64,000 nt of DNA from Rebecca billardiae RCC1528 (taxonomy: Eukaryota; Haptophyta): NCBI GenBank assembly GCA_965240325.2, contig OZ251225.1:1488001-1552000 (forward strand), in the 5' to 3' direction. Shown piece by piece: positions 20,402 to 30,752 of the stretch. The position numbers and the translations under genes are program-made. A model generated the notes under the pieces. That model searched no databases. It saw nothing but the letters and a program-made list of their open reading frames with translations, and was not told the origin of the DNA. Position 1 is the first letter of the stretch; each line of letters starts with the position of its first letter.

Positions 20402-21059
20402 TGCCAACATGTTAATCTGAGCATAAACAGTTGTTAGTACTTCGTCGTTATAGCCGCAGCGCACTGTGACTATGGCTATCAGTATTCGCTAGCTACTACT
20501 AAGCTAGCAGCAATTGACATCGGCGTCAGTACGTTGTCTGAACTCTGAATCACGACTCTGAAGCATATCGCATGTCCGCTGATGATGTTTACGGAGTTGA
20601 ATCTGTTCCTGATGAGCACTGGCAACATGATGAACCGCCATCAGTTGCCGGCGATAAATAACGGATAAGGCACTCAAGCAGCAAGCTTGGACGCGCCGGC
20701 CTCCGCGTCAGTGGCCGCTGTGGCCGGGCCAATCCGTCACGCGGGTCGCCAGCGCGGTCGGGTGACAATCTCGATCAGCATCATCGTGGTGTGAATCGCG
20801 CCCCGTGCACTTGCGGCCCACCTAGTGACTAGTCTCAGTCTCTGAAGCAGATGACAACACCGCAGACTGACCGCGCGTGTCTGAGCAATCCTCTCAGCGT
20901 ACCTGTGTCCCGCGTGTAAACTGGCGTAAGCTTGGACTGACAGCATTAAATCAGTACCGTAGATCTATGCGCGACTCAGAGTAACTACCGGCCGCAGCGC
21001 GGCCCGGTTATGGATCGGCCATCCGGGGGCGTCTTGCTGGTCGTTCGCGCCACCCGCCG
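20402..21059. other. Spacer, no gene seen
   Basis: Lower-GC sequence with no supported frame. The left breakpoint of the 2-kb tandem duplication lies inside it, near 20873. Confidence 0.5.
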
Positions 21060-22064
21060 TCAGTCCAGCACCGCCAGCAGCACATCCTTGAGAACGGTGG
21101 TCGTGTCGTCCACGCGCGAGGTTGTCTTGTTGTTGTTGTTGTGCTGCGCCGTCGTAGGGGCTTGATGAGCTCGGCGCCGCTGCCGCGCGGCGGGGCGAGG
21201 AGGAGGCGCCGACCGGTCGAGCGGGCCGAGCATCCCGTGCACGCCGGCGAGGAAGCCGGCGATGAAGCTCGACGCGTCGACCGCTGCTGCTGCCGCTGCC
21301 ATGGCGGCCGCGCTGGGCGGCGCCTCGCCGGCCTCGGCGCCGCGCGCGGCCGGCGTCGCGAGCCAGGCCGGCGCCGCCTCTGCCGTCGTCGGCGCGTGGT
21401 GCTGGTCGGGCTCGTCGGGGCTCGTGCTGGTCGGGGTCGTCGGGGCTAATGCAGGTTGCGCCGACCAGTGCGACGACGGCGGCGCCTCCGCTCGCAGCTC
21501 ACCGTCCGGCATGTTCATGTTGACGACCGGCGGCGCGTGCAGCGGGCACGCGATCGGGAGCGCGGGCTGCGGGGGCGACGCGACGGGGGCGGCGGCGGGC
21601 GCCCATGCGCCGAAGACGGACATCGGGTTGGCCAGCGCCGGCGGAAGCGCGGCCATGCACGTCATTGGCAGGGCGTGCGCCACCACCGACGCTGCGCCAG
21701 CGGCGGCGGGAGGAGGCACGCCGCCGTCACCGTCGGACGAGCCGCCGTCGTCGTCGTCGTCGTCGAGCGCCATGTGCGGGCGGTAGCGCCTGTTCTGGAA
21801 CCAGATCTGCACCTGCCGTGGCGTCGTGCCCAGGTGGAGGGCAAGGTACTCGCGTTGAACCGATTTCGGGTACGGGTACTCCTTGTAGACGTGCTGCAGA
21901 AGACGCCTTTGCGCGGGCGTGGCGCACCACCGCGGCGGCACAGAGGGCGGTGAGCCGGCCGAGCGCGCCGAACGCCCGCCTTCGGCCCGTCGTCGTGCTT
22001 GGCGCTTCGGAGCCACCGGCATGGCCTGCACAGGCGTCGTGGCGGTCGTGACGGGAGGCCGCAT
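21060..22064 (-). CDS. Homeodomain protein, full-length copy
   Basis: 334 residues from ATG 22064 (MRPPVTTATTPVQ); an upstream in-frame ATG at 22181 would add a 39-residue leader. A basic stretch (PKRQARRRAEGGR) precedes a homeodomain whose second and third helices read YPKSVQREYLALHLGTTPRQ and VQIWFQNRRYR. WFQNRR is the DNA-recognition helix signature; no TALE three-residue loop insertion is apparent. An acidic run (Asp x6) follows, then a long Pro/Ala-rich tail. A nuclear, sequence-specific DNA-binding regulator is expected. The promoter region is shared with the divergent GAF gene or its truncated copy. Confidence 0.88.
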   Translation of the reverse strand: MRPPVTTATTPVQAMPVAPKRQARRRAEGGRSARSAGSPPSVPPRWCATPAQRRLLQHVYKEYPYPKSVQREYLALHLGTTPRQVQIWFQNRRYRPHMALDDDDDDGGSSDGDGGVPPPAAAGAASVVAHALPMTCMAALPPALANPMSVFGAWAPAAAPVASPPQPALPIACPLHAPPVVNMNMPDGELRAEAPPSSHWSAQPALAPTTPTSTSPDEPDQHHAPTTAEAAPAWLATPAARGAEAGEAPPSAAAMAAAAAAVDASSFIAGFLAGVHGMLGPLDRSAPPPRPAARQRRRAHQAPTTAQHNNNNKTTSRVDDTTTVLKDVLLAVLD

Positions 22065-22550
22065 GGCGTGATTGAGGAGGAGATGAGCGCAAGGAGGACT
22101 TGTTTGTGTGAGAGGTAAACGCTCCAGTGTCTGAGTCAATTGTAGGTATGGGTGATGAATGTATGAGATTGGCAGGTACACATTTGATGGGATGTGGGTG
22201 TTTGAGCGGCCTACAGTTTACTCATTCTAACTATGTTTTAACGTGCTACTTGGGTAGATTTTTAGATGACGTGGTGACGCGTGGCCGGGGCACGTCGTGA
22301 AGTCGTTGAGTGTTGATGAAACAACTCATATTAATCTGGCTTGTGATCAAGTCGGACTTGCCGTCGCTCTAGTGAAAACCCTCCTGAGCGCCTACCCACT
22401 ATTCATCACGTCATCTGAAGGGATTCTCAGCGTCGGGCGGGATTCTATTGGAGCTTGGTTGACCGCGCGCGTCCGCGCGCCTTCTTCCGCCTCCGCTCAC
22501 ATCGGCACAGCCTCGTGGGAACGAGCCATCGGCCGATCGCCGACGCCCAG

Positions 22551-22985
22551 ATGCTGCGTGGCGTGAGCTTCGCAAGCTCCCCATCTCAGGCGAACGCTCG
22601 GCCCGCCCCGATGCAACCGCCTCGGATGTCGTCCTCCGGGTCTCTCGCTGAAACCCGACACGAAGGTCTCGGAGGCGCCGCCGGCCCGCAGACCAGCGGC
22701 AACGCCGACGGAAGCGCTGCGGTGGCGGGCGATCCCACGCCGCGGCATTCGCCGCCTACGCCCGTGTCGCCGCCGCCGGGCGGGCGGCGGCAGCGCGCAC
22801 TGGCTGCGATGGAGCGAGCCGGCGCAAGTGGCAAGCTCACCCTCGAGCCGCTCGGCACGCCACTCGTCCGAGTGCGCGTGTCTGAGCAATCCTCTCAGCG
22901 TACCTGTGTCCCGCGTGTAAACTGGCGTAAGCTGGGACTGACAGCATTAAATCAGTACCGTAGATCTATGCGCGACTCAGAGTAA
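22551..22985 (+). pseudogene. 5' fragment of the multi-GAF gene, orphaned by the tandem duplication
   Basis: The first about 108 codons (MLRGVSFASSPSQ ... PLGTPLVRV) are nearly identical to the start of the gene at 24549. At the duplication junction (22873) the frame runs into sequence from the other end of the unit and adds about 36 unrelated residues ending in RRSMRDSE. It keeps a start codon and upstream sequence, so it may be transcribed, but it has none of the GAF domains. Confidence 0.85.
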
Positions 22986-23444
22986 CTACCGGCCGCAGCG
23001 CGGCCCGGTTATGGATCGGCCATCCGGGGGCGTCTTGCTGGTCGTTCGCGCCACCCGCCGTCAGTCCAGCACCGCCAGCAGCACATCCTTGAGAACGGTG
23101 GTCGTGTCGTCCACGCGCGAGGTTGTCTTGTTGTTGTTGTGCTGCGCCGTCGTAGGGGCTTGATGAGCTCGGCGCCGCTGCCGCGCGGCGGGGCGAGGAG
23201 GAGGCGCCGACCGGTCGAGCGGGCCGAGCATCCCGTGCACGCCGGCGAGGAAGCCGGCGATGAAGCTCGACGCGTCGACCGCTGCTGCTGCCGCTGCCAT
23301 GGCGGCCGCGCTGGGCGGCGCCTCGCCGGCCTCGGCGCCGCGCGCGGCCGGCGTCGCGAGCCAGGCCGGCGCCGCCTCTGCCGTCGTCGGCGCGTGGTGC
23401 TGGTCGGGCTCGTCGGGGCTCGTGCTGGTCGGGGTCGTCGGGGC

Positions 23445-24062
23445 TCATGCAGGTTGCGCCGACCAGCGCGACGACGGCGGCGCCTCCGCTCGCAGCTCAC
23501 CGTCCGGCATGTTCATGTTGACGACCGGCGGCGCGTGCAGCGGGCACGCGATCGGGAGCGCGGGCTGCGGGGGCGACGCGACGGGGGCGGCGGCGGGCGC
23601 CCATGCGCCGAAGACGGACATCGGGTTGGCCAGCGCCGGCGGAAGCGCGGCCATGCACGTCATTGGCAGGGCGTGCGCCACCACCGACGCTGCGCCAGCG
23701 GCGGCGGGAGGAGGCACGCCGCCGTCACCGTCGGACGAGCCGCCGTCGTCGTCGTCGTCGTCGAGCGCCATGTGCGGGCGGTAGCGCCTGTTCTGGAACC
23801 AGATCTGCACCTGCCGTGGCGTCGTGCCCAGGTGGAGGGCAAGGTACTCGCGTTGAACCGATTTCGGGTACGGGTACTCCTTGTAGACGTGCTGCAGAAG
23901 ACGCCTTTGCGCGGGCGTGGCGCACCACCGCGGCGGCACAGAGGGCGGTGAGCCGGCCGAGCGCGCCGAACGCCCGCCTTCGGCCCGTCGTCGTGCTTGG
24001 CGCTTCGGAGCCACCGGCATGGCCTGCACAGGCGTCGTGGCGGTCGTGACGGGAGGCCGCAT
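23445..24062 (-). CDS. Homeodomain protein, second copy with premature stop
   Basis: 205 residues. It has the same start context, basic region and homeodomain as the copy at 21060-22064, but a Leu codon TTA has become TGA (23445-23447), removing the last about 129 residues. A His-to-Arg change lies ten codons before the stop, and a CAA codon is deleted further on. The frame beyond the stop remains otherwise open, so the lesion is young. The DNA-binding domain is intact, so a truncated regulator could still be made; it may equally be a pseudogene. Confidence 0.8.
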   Translation of the reverse strand: MRPPVTTATTPVQAMPVAPKRQARRRAEGGRSARSAGSPPSVPPRWCATPAQRRLLQHVYKEYPYPKSVQREYLALHLGTTPRQVQIWFQNRRYRPHMALDDDDDDGGSSDGDGGVPPPAAAGAASVVAHALPMTCMAALPPALANPMSVFGAWAPAAAPVASPPQPALPIACPLHAPPVVNMNMPDGELRAEAPPSSRWSAQPA

Positions 24063-24548
24063 GGCGTGATTGAGGAGGAGATGAGCGCAAGGAGGACTTG
24101 TTTGTGTGAGAGGTAAACGCTCCAGTGTCTGAGTCAATTGTAGGTATGGGTGATGAATGTATGAGATTGGCAGGTACACATTTGATGGGATGTGGGTGTT
24201 TGAGCGGCCTACAGTTTACTCATTCTAACTATGTTTTAACGTGCTACTTGGGTAGATTTTTAGATGACGCGGTGACGCGTGGCCGGGGCACGTCGTGAAG
24301 TCGTTGAGTGTTGATGAAACAACTCATATTAATCTGGCTTGTGATCAAGTCGGACTTGCCGTCGCTCTAGTGAAAACCCTCCTGAGCGCCTACCCACCAT
24401 TCATCACGTCATCTGAAGGGATTCTCAGCGTCGGGCGGGATTCTATTGGAGCTTGGTTGACCGCGCGCGTCCGCGCGCCTTCTTCCGCCTCCGCTCACAT
24501 CGGCACAGCCTCGTGGGAACGAGCCATCGGCCGATCGCCGACGCCCAG

Positions 24549-27500
24549 ATGCTGCGTGGCGTGAGCTTCGCAAGCTCCCCATCTCAGGCGAACGCTCGGC
24601 CCGCCCCGATGCAACCGCCTCGGATGTCGTCCTCCGGGTCTCTCGCTGAAACCCGACACGAAGGTCTCGGAGGCGCCGCCGGCCCGCAGACCAGCGGCAA
24701 CGCCGACGGAAGCGCTGCGGTGGCGGGCGATCCCACGCCGCGGCATTCGCCGCCTACGCCCGTGTCGCCGCCGCCGGGCGGGCGGCGGCAGCGCGCACTG
24801 GCTGCGATGGAGCGAGCCGGCGCAAGTGGCAAGCTCACCCTCGAGCCGCTCGGCACGCCACTCGTCCGAGTGTTCGCCGCCGGCTCGCTCGATGGCGATG
24901 TCGCCTCGAGCGCTGCATCCCTGCTCCGCATGGACGAGCCCATGTCTCACGGCGCGCCGACACCGACGTGCGCGCACGGGCAGTCGCATCCAGTGGACGA
25001 GGCGCCGGCACATTCGCTCGACGAGCGCCTCTCCTCCACCTACCTACTTTCCGTGCCTCCACCAGGCGAGGGCAGCCGGCGACCGTCCACGTCACGGGCG
25101 GCCGGCAATGTCAGGGCGGCACCGACGCCAGGCGGTGCTGCGCAGCCCCTTGCGCGCACAGCTGCAGCCACGTCGCCCCCCGCGGCCCATTTGGCGCTCC
25201 CATCGCCCACGCTGCGACCGCCGGCGCAGCGTCCGCGCACGGCGTCGCGCGCTTCGGACATCAGCTCTCGCACTGGTGGTGGTGGTGGTGGCGGGCATGC
25301 CACCAGGGGCGGCGCGGCGGCCGCCAGCAGCAAGCGCGACTCGATCGCGGCGTCGACGCGCGAGGTGCCGAAGCGGTCGTCGAGTAGCACCGAGGTGACA
25401 CCGCAGCAGTTCGCGCGGCGCCCCTCGCACCTCAAGGAGAGCCACTCGCTCCTGGAGGTCACGCGCGACACCGCGCCGGGCGCGGGCGGCGGCGGCGGTG
25501 ATGGTGGCGGGATTCGTGGCGCGTCAGAGCCGCCCGGCTCGCTCTTCAAGCCGCGCTTCGCCAACCACTCGCTGTTGTCGGGCGAGCCGCCCGAAGCCAG
25601 CCGCGACCACGCCGGCACGCGCGCCGCGGAGCACGCGCGGGCCATCGGCCTGCTCGACCTGCTCGGCGCTGTCGCGGACGCGCGCTCGGAGGCGGAGATG
25701 CACGGCGCGCTCTGCGCGCACGCGCGCGCCGCGCTCGGCTGCGACGGCGTGCGGCTGCTGCGGCTGCACGAGCGCGGATGGCGCGTGGCGGCTGCACCGC
25801 GCGGCACGTCACGCGCAGAGCGCACCGCGGCGGCCGGCCCGCTCGTCAACGTGCCTCCGGCCGTGAGCGGCGAGGCCGTGGCGCACGGCGCCGCCGTGTT
25901 CGCGCCAAGCTGGCGCGCGGCTGGCTCGTCTGGCGCGCGCAGTGCGGAGCGCGCGAGCAGGGCATCGGTCGTGCACACGGCGTACGCGGCGTGCCCGCTG
26001 CGCTCATCGACGGGCGATGGCAGCTCGAGCTCGCCCGTGGACTGGCTGCTCGAGCTCTCGTGGCCCGCGGCGTCGGCCGGCGCGCAGCCCTCTTCTTCCA
26101 GCGGCGAGCACGCCGACGTGGAGGATGCCACCGGGAGCCCCGCCGCGGCCTGGACGACCACGGCGGCCCTTCGCGTGGACGTGGCTCTGCGCGTGGCGCG
26201 CGCCGCGGGCAAGCAGCTCGGTACCCTCCCGCACGACGCGGCCGATGGCGCGACGCAGGCCGCGCAGCGCTCACACGCCAGCGAGCTCGACTGGAGCGCA
26301 GCGCTTCCCGCGCTGGTGTCCGCCGCGGCGAGCGCAGTCGGCGTCGGCGTGGCGGTCAGCGAGGGCAGCGTGCGAGCGGGGCTGAGCGCGCTCGCGAACG
26401 TGGCGGCGCGGCTGCCTGGCTGTGTGCACTGCGAGATCTCTGAGCTGCACCTCGCGCCCGCATCATCCGTCAGGAACGGGGCGAGCAGCACCGCGGCGCC
26501 GGCCGCGCTGCCAAACGGTGCGAGCGTGCGTGCCCTGGCACTCTGGGCGCACTCCGAGTCGCACGGCGCGCCACCAGCGCCCGAGTTTGCCGTGATCGGC
26601 GGCGAGAGCGCGGCGGTGCCGCTGAGCTCGCTCCCCGCCGCGACGGCGCATGCCATCGCCCAGGCCGCGCGATCGGTCTCGCGCGCGCCGGGCGACTCGC
26701 GCTCGCCGGGCGACGGCGCCAGCCCGAGCACACGCGTGCGCGGAGCCGAGTTGGACTCGCCCCCCGCCACGCCCGACGATCAGAGCGGGAGCGCCCCGGT
26801 CGTGAGCGCCGCGGTGCTGCCCGCCGCTAGCGGCAGCACGCTCGTTCTCGCGCAGCTGCGCTTTGCGGCGACGGCAGCGGTGGATTCGGCCTCGCAGTCC
26901 GCGGCCGCAGGTGCGATCTGAGCGCCACGCGCCGCACGCGCGCCCACGTCATGCGCGGCACCGCTTTCCAGTGCGACGCCAGGCAGGGCTGACCAGCTTG
27001 CGTGTGTGCCCCTCCCGCCCGCCCGGTTGGTTGGTCTCCCGCCCGCCCCCCGAGCAGACATGCTCTCTGCGAGCGCCGCCTCGCTGCTGCGCGCGAGCGA
27101 GCACGTGCGCAGGCGCGCACGCGCGCGCGCGCGCTGGCTGGCTGCCGCGGACCGTGTGCGGCAGCGCACAGCCATGCAAAAGTACGCCGCAGCACGCCGC
27201 GCCGCGCGCGTGTGCCCGCGCGCGCGCGCGCGGGTGGCGCTGCCTCGATACGCGGAGCACGCCATCTGACGCTCAGCCGCCCATCATCCCCCCCCCCGCC
27301 CCCCCGCCGCCCGCCGCGCTCGCGCCCCGGCCGCAGGGTGGTGGCACGGATGAAGGAGGCGGCAGCGCTCGCGGACGGCACCGAGGCGACCCACAGGCGC
27401 TCGCGGCTGCTGCTCGAGGCCAGCGCCGCGCTCGCCGAGGCGCAGCGCGAGCTGGCGCGCACCGCGGGCCCGGCCGACGGCGCGCCGCGCCGCGCGGCCT

Positions 27501-28048
27501 CGGCTGTGCACACCTACCTCGCGCGGCTGAGCGTGCTGCTCGAGGAGAGCATGGCGGTGAGCTCGGCGTGCGTGGTGCTCGTTGAGCCGCGGAGCAACCG
27601 GCTGCGCGCGGTGTACACCGCGGTGCGCGGGCGCGTGGGCGACGGGAGCTCTGACACTGCCGTCTGCGCCGCCATCTCCCTGCTCTCCGCCGCGGCCGTC
27701 GGTCGCGGCGAGACGGTGGTCGTCGAGCCCGGGCGAACGCGGCGCGCGGATGGTGGGCTCGCTGCGGCGCGCTCGATCGCGCTCCACGGCCGGTCGGCCC
27801 TGGCCGTGCCGCTCGTGTGCATGGGCGACGTGATGGCGGGCGCGCTGCAGCTCGTCGGCCGGGTGGACAACCACGACGGCCCCGGGCACTTCCTGCGTGC
27901 CGGCCAGCCGAAGCCCTTCGACGCAGAGGACGTGGCCGCGGTGAAGGCGGCAGCGACGCAGGCCGCCTGCCTGCTCGAGCTGGCGTGTGCACGTGCCGGT
28001 GTTGCGCATCCTGGCGAGCTCCTCGTGATGATGGTTGACTCTGGCTAG
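24549..28048 (+). CDS. Large multi-GAF-domain protein
   Basis: First exon from ATG 24549 to about 26910, last exon from about 27337 to 28048, roughly 1,020 residues. The N-terminal third is Ser/Pro/Gly-rich and probably disordered. GAF-like domains follow: one near 25640-26090 (LGCDGVRLLRLHERGWRVAA ... SGEAVAHGAAVFAP), a weaker one near 26280-26900, and a clear one in the last exon (AVSSACVVLVEPRSNRLRAV ... ALAVPLVCMGDVMAGALQLV). GAF domains bind small ligands such as cyclic nucleotides or chromophores; no output domain is seen. The intron is GC-rich and ends in a long pyrimidine tract. The obvious GT (26911) and AG (27336) sites do not keep frame; GT at 26897 would, or a non-canonical donor. 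The 5' end is duplicated at 22551. Confidence 0.65.
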
Positions 28049-28222
28049 CTAAATAGCTTGACTCTAGAGACTTTATTAGACGATGCTGCTACTGGCACTG
28101 CTGCTGCTGCTGACGATCGTCATCGTCGGTTAGATATATTGCGCGCATGGCCATATATATGCCTAAGCGTGCCACTGCGCCGCGCTGCACTGTGCGTCAC
28201 GCAGCCCGGCTGATCGATTAAG

Positions 28223-28348
<126 letters not shown>

Positions 28349-28482
28349 CGCGACATCGGCGACCGGCAGCATATGGCCCGCCCGCCTTGCCACGCCATGC
28401 ATGCTGGAGGTCCGAATCATCAGTAGTCATCATCAGCACAGTCATCATGATCGACTGCTGATCGGACTCATCATAGTCGGAG

Positions 28483-30111
28483 TCAGAGCCGCGTGTGGAT
28501 GTGGATGGTGTGCGTGTCATCCCACGAGGTGGGCACGCGCACGGACACGTACTTGCCCCATTCGCGCGTCATCGTGTCGTACGGACCTGCCGTGTTGTGC
28601 AGCACAACGGCGCCAGGCCGCAGCTCGCGCGCCAGCTTGCGCGCCACCACGTCGATCGCGTCGACGTCCCACGCCGTGTCGTCCACGTACACGACCTGCG
28701 TGCCGGCCGGGATCGGCCACTCGGCCGCATCCGCGCAGACGAACGAGATGGGCGCGGCGTGCGCGTTGAGGTCGAGCGCGTGCCGCGCGCGCTTGGCGAG
28801 CGCGACGAGGCCGGGGAGCATCTCCACGCCCGTCGTCGGCACGCCGTACGCCAGCGCGATGAAGAAGGCCTCGAAGCCGATCGAGCTGCCCAGCACGACA
28901 GCGCCTCCGCGCTCGCGCTGCGCGCGCCGCAGCGCCGCACGCACGGGCGCGGCGCCAAAGGCGGTCGCGAGCGCCTGCGCCCAGACGCCGCCCCAGGCGA
29001 ACGCGCCGAGGGTGACCGGGTTGCGCTCACCGTCGGCCAACTGCTCAATCGCGCCCGGCATCTCGCCCGCGCGCACCGTCCACAGCGGCGAGTCGGCATC
29101 TGTCTCAAGGCCGCGCAGGAGTTCAAACACGCTCGCGAGCGCGCCCGCGGCCGTCGGCGCCGGCACGCCCGCCGCCTCGGCGGCGGCGGCGCGGGCGCGG
29201 AGGAAGGCGGCCTCGGCGCGCACGGCCTCGGCGTACGCCTCCGACGTCGTCGCGCGGCGCACGTTGCGCACCGCCGGCGCGAAGTCCGGCGCGAGCTCGA
29301 GCGCGCGCGCGTACGCCGCAGCAGCCTCGTGCGTGCGTCCCGCGGCGCCCAGCACGGAGCCCAGGTTGTTGTGCGCGAGTGCGTCGCCGGGCTCCAGGGC
29401 GATGGCGGTGCGGTACGCGTCGGCGGCGCCGGAGAAGTCGCCCAGCGCCTTCCGCGCGTTGCCCAGGTTGATGTGCGCCGGCGCGAACTCGGGGCGGAGG
29501 CGCGTCGCGCGCTCGAGCGCATCGATGGCGCCTCGCACCTTGTGGCCCGCGAGCAGCGCGGCGCCTAGGTTGGTCGTGGCGATGTGGTCGTGCGGGTCGA
29601 GCTCGAGCGCGCGGGCGTACGCGGTCGCGGCAGCCCCGGAGTCGCCGCGCGCCTGCAGGGCGTTCCCAAGGTTCACGTGCGCAATCTGCCGGTGCGGATT
29701 GATCGAGATGGCGGTCTCGCCCGCCGCCACGGCGCCGTCAACGTCACCCATCAGGCGGAGCGTGTTGCACAGGTTGACGTGCGGCTGGTCGTCCTCGGGG
29801 TCGAGCACGGCGGCATAGGCGTACGACCGCGCCGCCCGCTCGTGCATCCCCACGTCGAACAGGCCATTGCCCAACGCGAGGTGCGCGCGCGAGCTTGACG
29901 GCGCCGCGCGGACAGCGTCGTTGTACGCAACGAGCGCCTCCGGGTGCCGGCCCTCGGCGCGCAGCTCGTGGCCCTGGCGCACGAGCCTGTCAGCGGCGGC
30001 CGGGTCCTCCTCGCCCCGAGCGCTCGCCTCTGCCACCCCGGCCTGCGCCCGCGACGCAGGCAGCAGTGCGACGGAGGCGAGCAACGCCGCGCGCAGCCAC
30101 GTGGCCATCAT
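28483..30111 (-). CDS. Secreted or lumenal TPR protein with SAM-methyltransferase-like C-terminus
   Basis: 542 residues from ATG 30111. [20 protein letters not shown] is a signal peptide cleaved near SRAQAG. About seven tetratricopeptide repeats follow (residues about 40-290), for example [20 protein letters not shown] and [20 protein letters not shown]. The last about 170 residues form a Rossmann-like unit: [19 protein letters not shown], then [20 protein letters not shown], then [15 protein letters not shown]. This resembles class I methyltransferases, including the DOT1-like pattern of binding loop plus acidic residue, but the loop G-S-S-I-G-F-E is atypical. The combination with a signal peptide suggests an organelle or secretory-pathway role. 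The substrate is unknown. Confidence 0.75.
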   Translation of the reverse strand: MMATWLRAALLASVALLPASRAQAGVAEASARGEEDPAAADRLVRQGHELRAEGRHPEALVAYNDAVRAAPSSSRAHLALGNGLFDVGMHERAARSYAYAAVLDPEDDQPHVNLCNTLRLMGDVDGAVAAGETAISINPHRQIAHVNLGNALQARGDSGAAATAYARALELDPHDHIATTNLGAALLAGHKVRGAIDALERATRLRPEFAPAHINLGNARKALGDFSGAADAYRTAIALEPGDALAHNNLGSVLGAAGRTHEAAAAYARALELAPDFAPAVRNVRRATTSEAYAEAVRAEAAFLRARAAAAEAAGVPAPTAAGALASVFELLRGLETDADSPLWTVRAGEMPGAIEQLADGERNPVTLGAFAWGGVWAQALATAFGAAPVRAALRRAQRERGGAVVLGSSIGFEAFFIALAYGVPTTGVEMLPGLVALAKRARHALDLNAHAAPISFVCADAAEWPIPAGTQVVYVDDTAWDVDAIDVVARKLARELRPGAVVLHNTAGPYDTMTREWGKYVSVRVPTSWDDTHTIHIHTRL

Positions 30112-30752
30112 CGGCCGGCCGGCCCAGTCGTCGCTGGCCCGCCCACGCCTGTGACAGAGTCCGCCGGCCGGTGAAACGAAATCGATCGTCATTCAAGACG
30201 ACAATGACATTGCTGCCGAGAAGATCATCACCGCGTACACATTGAACATATGCACAGCCAGCAAACTGTCACTGTCAGTCGTCGTCGTCGACAAGTCGTC
30301 GGACACAGCCAGACGTTCAGTCATTGTCAGAGGTCTAAGTTATGGAGCGTCGACGGACCGACTGAAGACTTAAGAGCTGCGGCTGGGGCCGGGGCTCAAC
30401 ATGAAACAGACAGGTACACGTACGGGACGAACGAATCAATAGCAGCGACACTCGTAGGACCGCGAGGCAGTAGCTACTCGGACCCCGAGCAGCGGCACGC
30501 GTCCTGACGAGGCGCGCCCAGGACGATGATGATGATGATGATGATGATGATGACGAAGCTTGAACAAGGACGCACAGCCGAAAACTCAGAATTGGCGAGA
30601 CGGCAAGCCACGCTGCGCAGCGCCGCCCTGCAGCGCGAGGCCAGCTCGGGCCTGAGCAAGATCCAAGAGCCGGGCCTCGCCGCATGCGGCAGCGCCGCGG
30701 TGGCACGCCGCGTGGCTCGCCCTAGGTGCGGATTGCGCCGCGGGCGGGCGCC
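30112..30752. other. Spacer with a (GAT)n run, no gene
   Basis: Contains about ten GAT repeats at 30524-30553. No supported frame. Confidence 0.5.

Larger units (their letters stand above)
20873..24872. repeat. 2-kb tandem duplication (two units in direct order)
   Basis: Unit 1 is about 20873-22873 and unit 2 about 22874-24872. Offset is 2,001 bases, falling to 1,998 after a 3-base deletion in a Gln/Asn-codon run (near 21135 versus 23136). The copies differ at only a handful of positions. The junction ccgagtg/cgcgtgtctgag joins the right end of the unit to its left end with about one base of shared sequence. Each unit carries a complete homeobox gene and the 5' end of the GAF gene. Confidence 0.95.
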
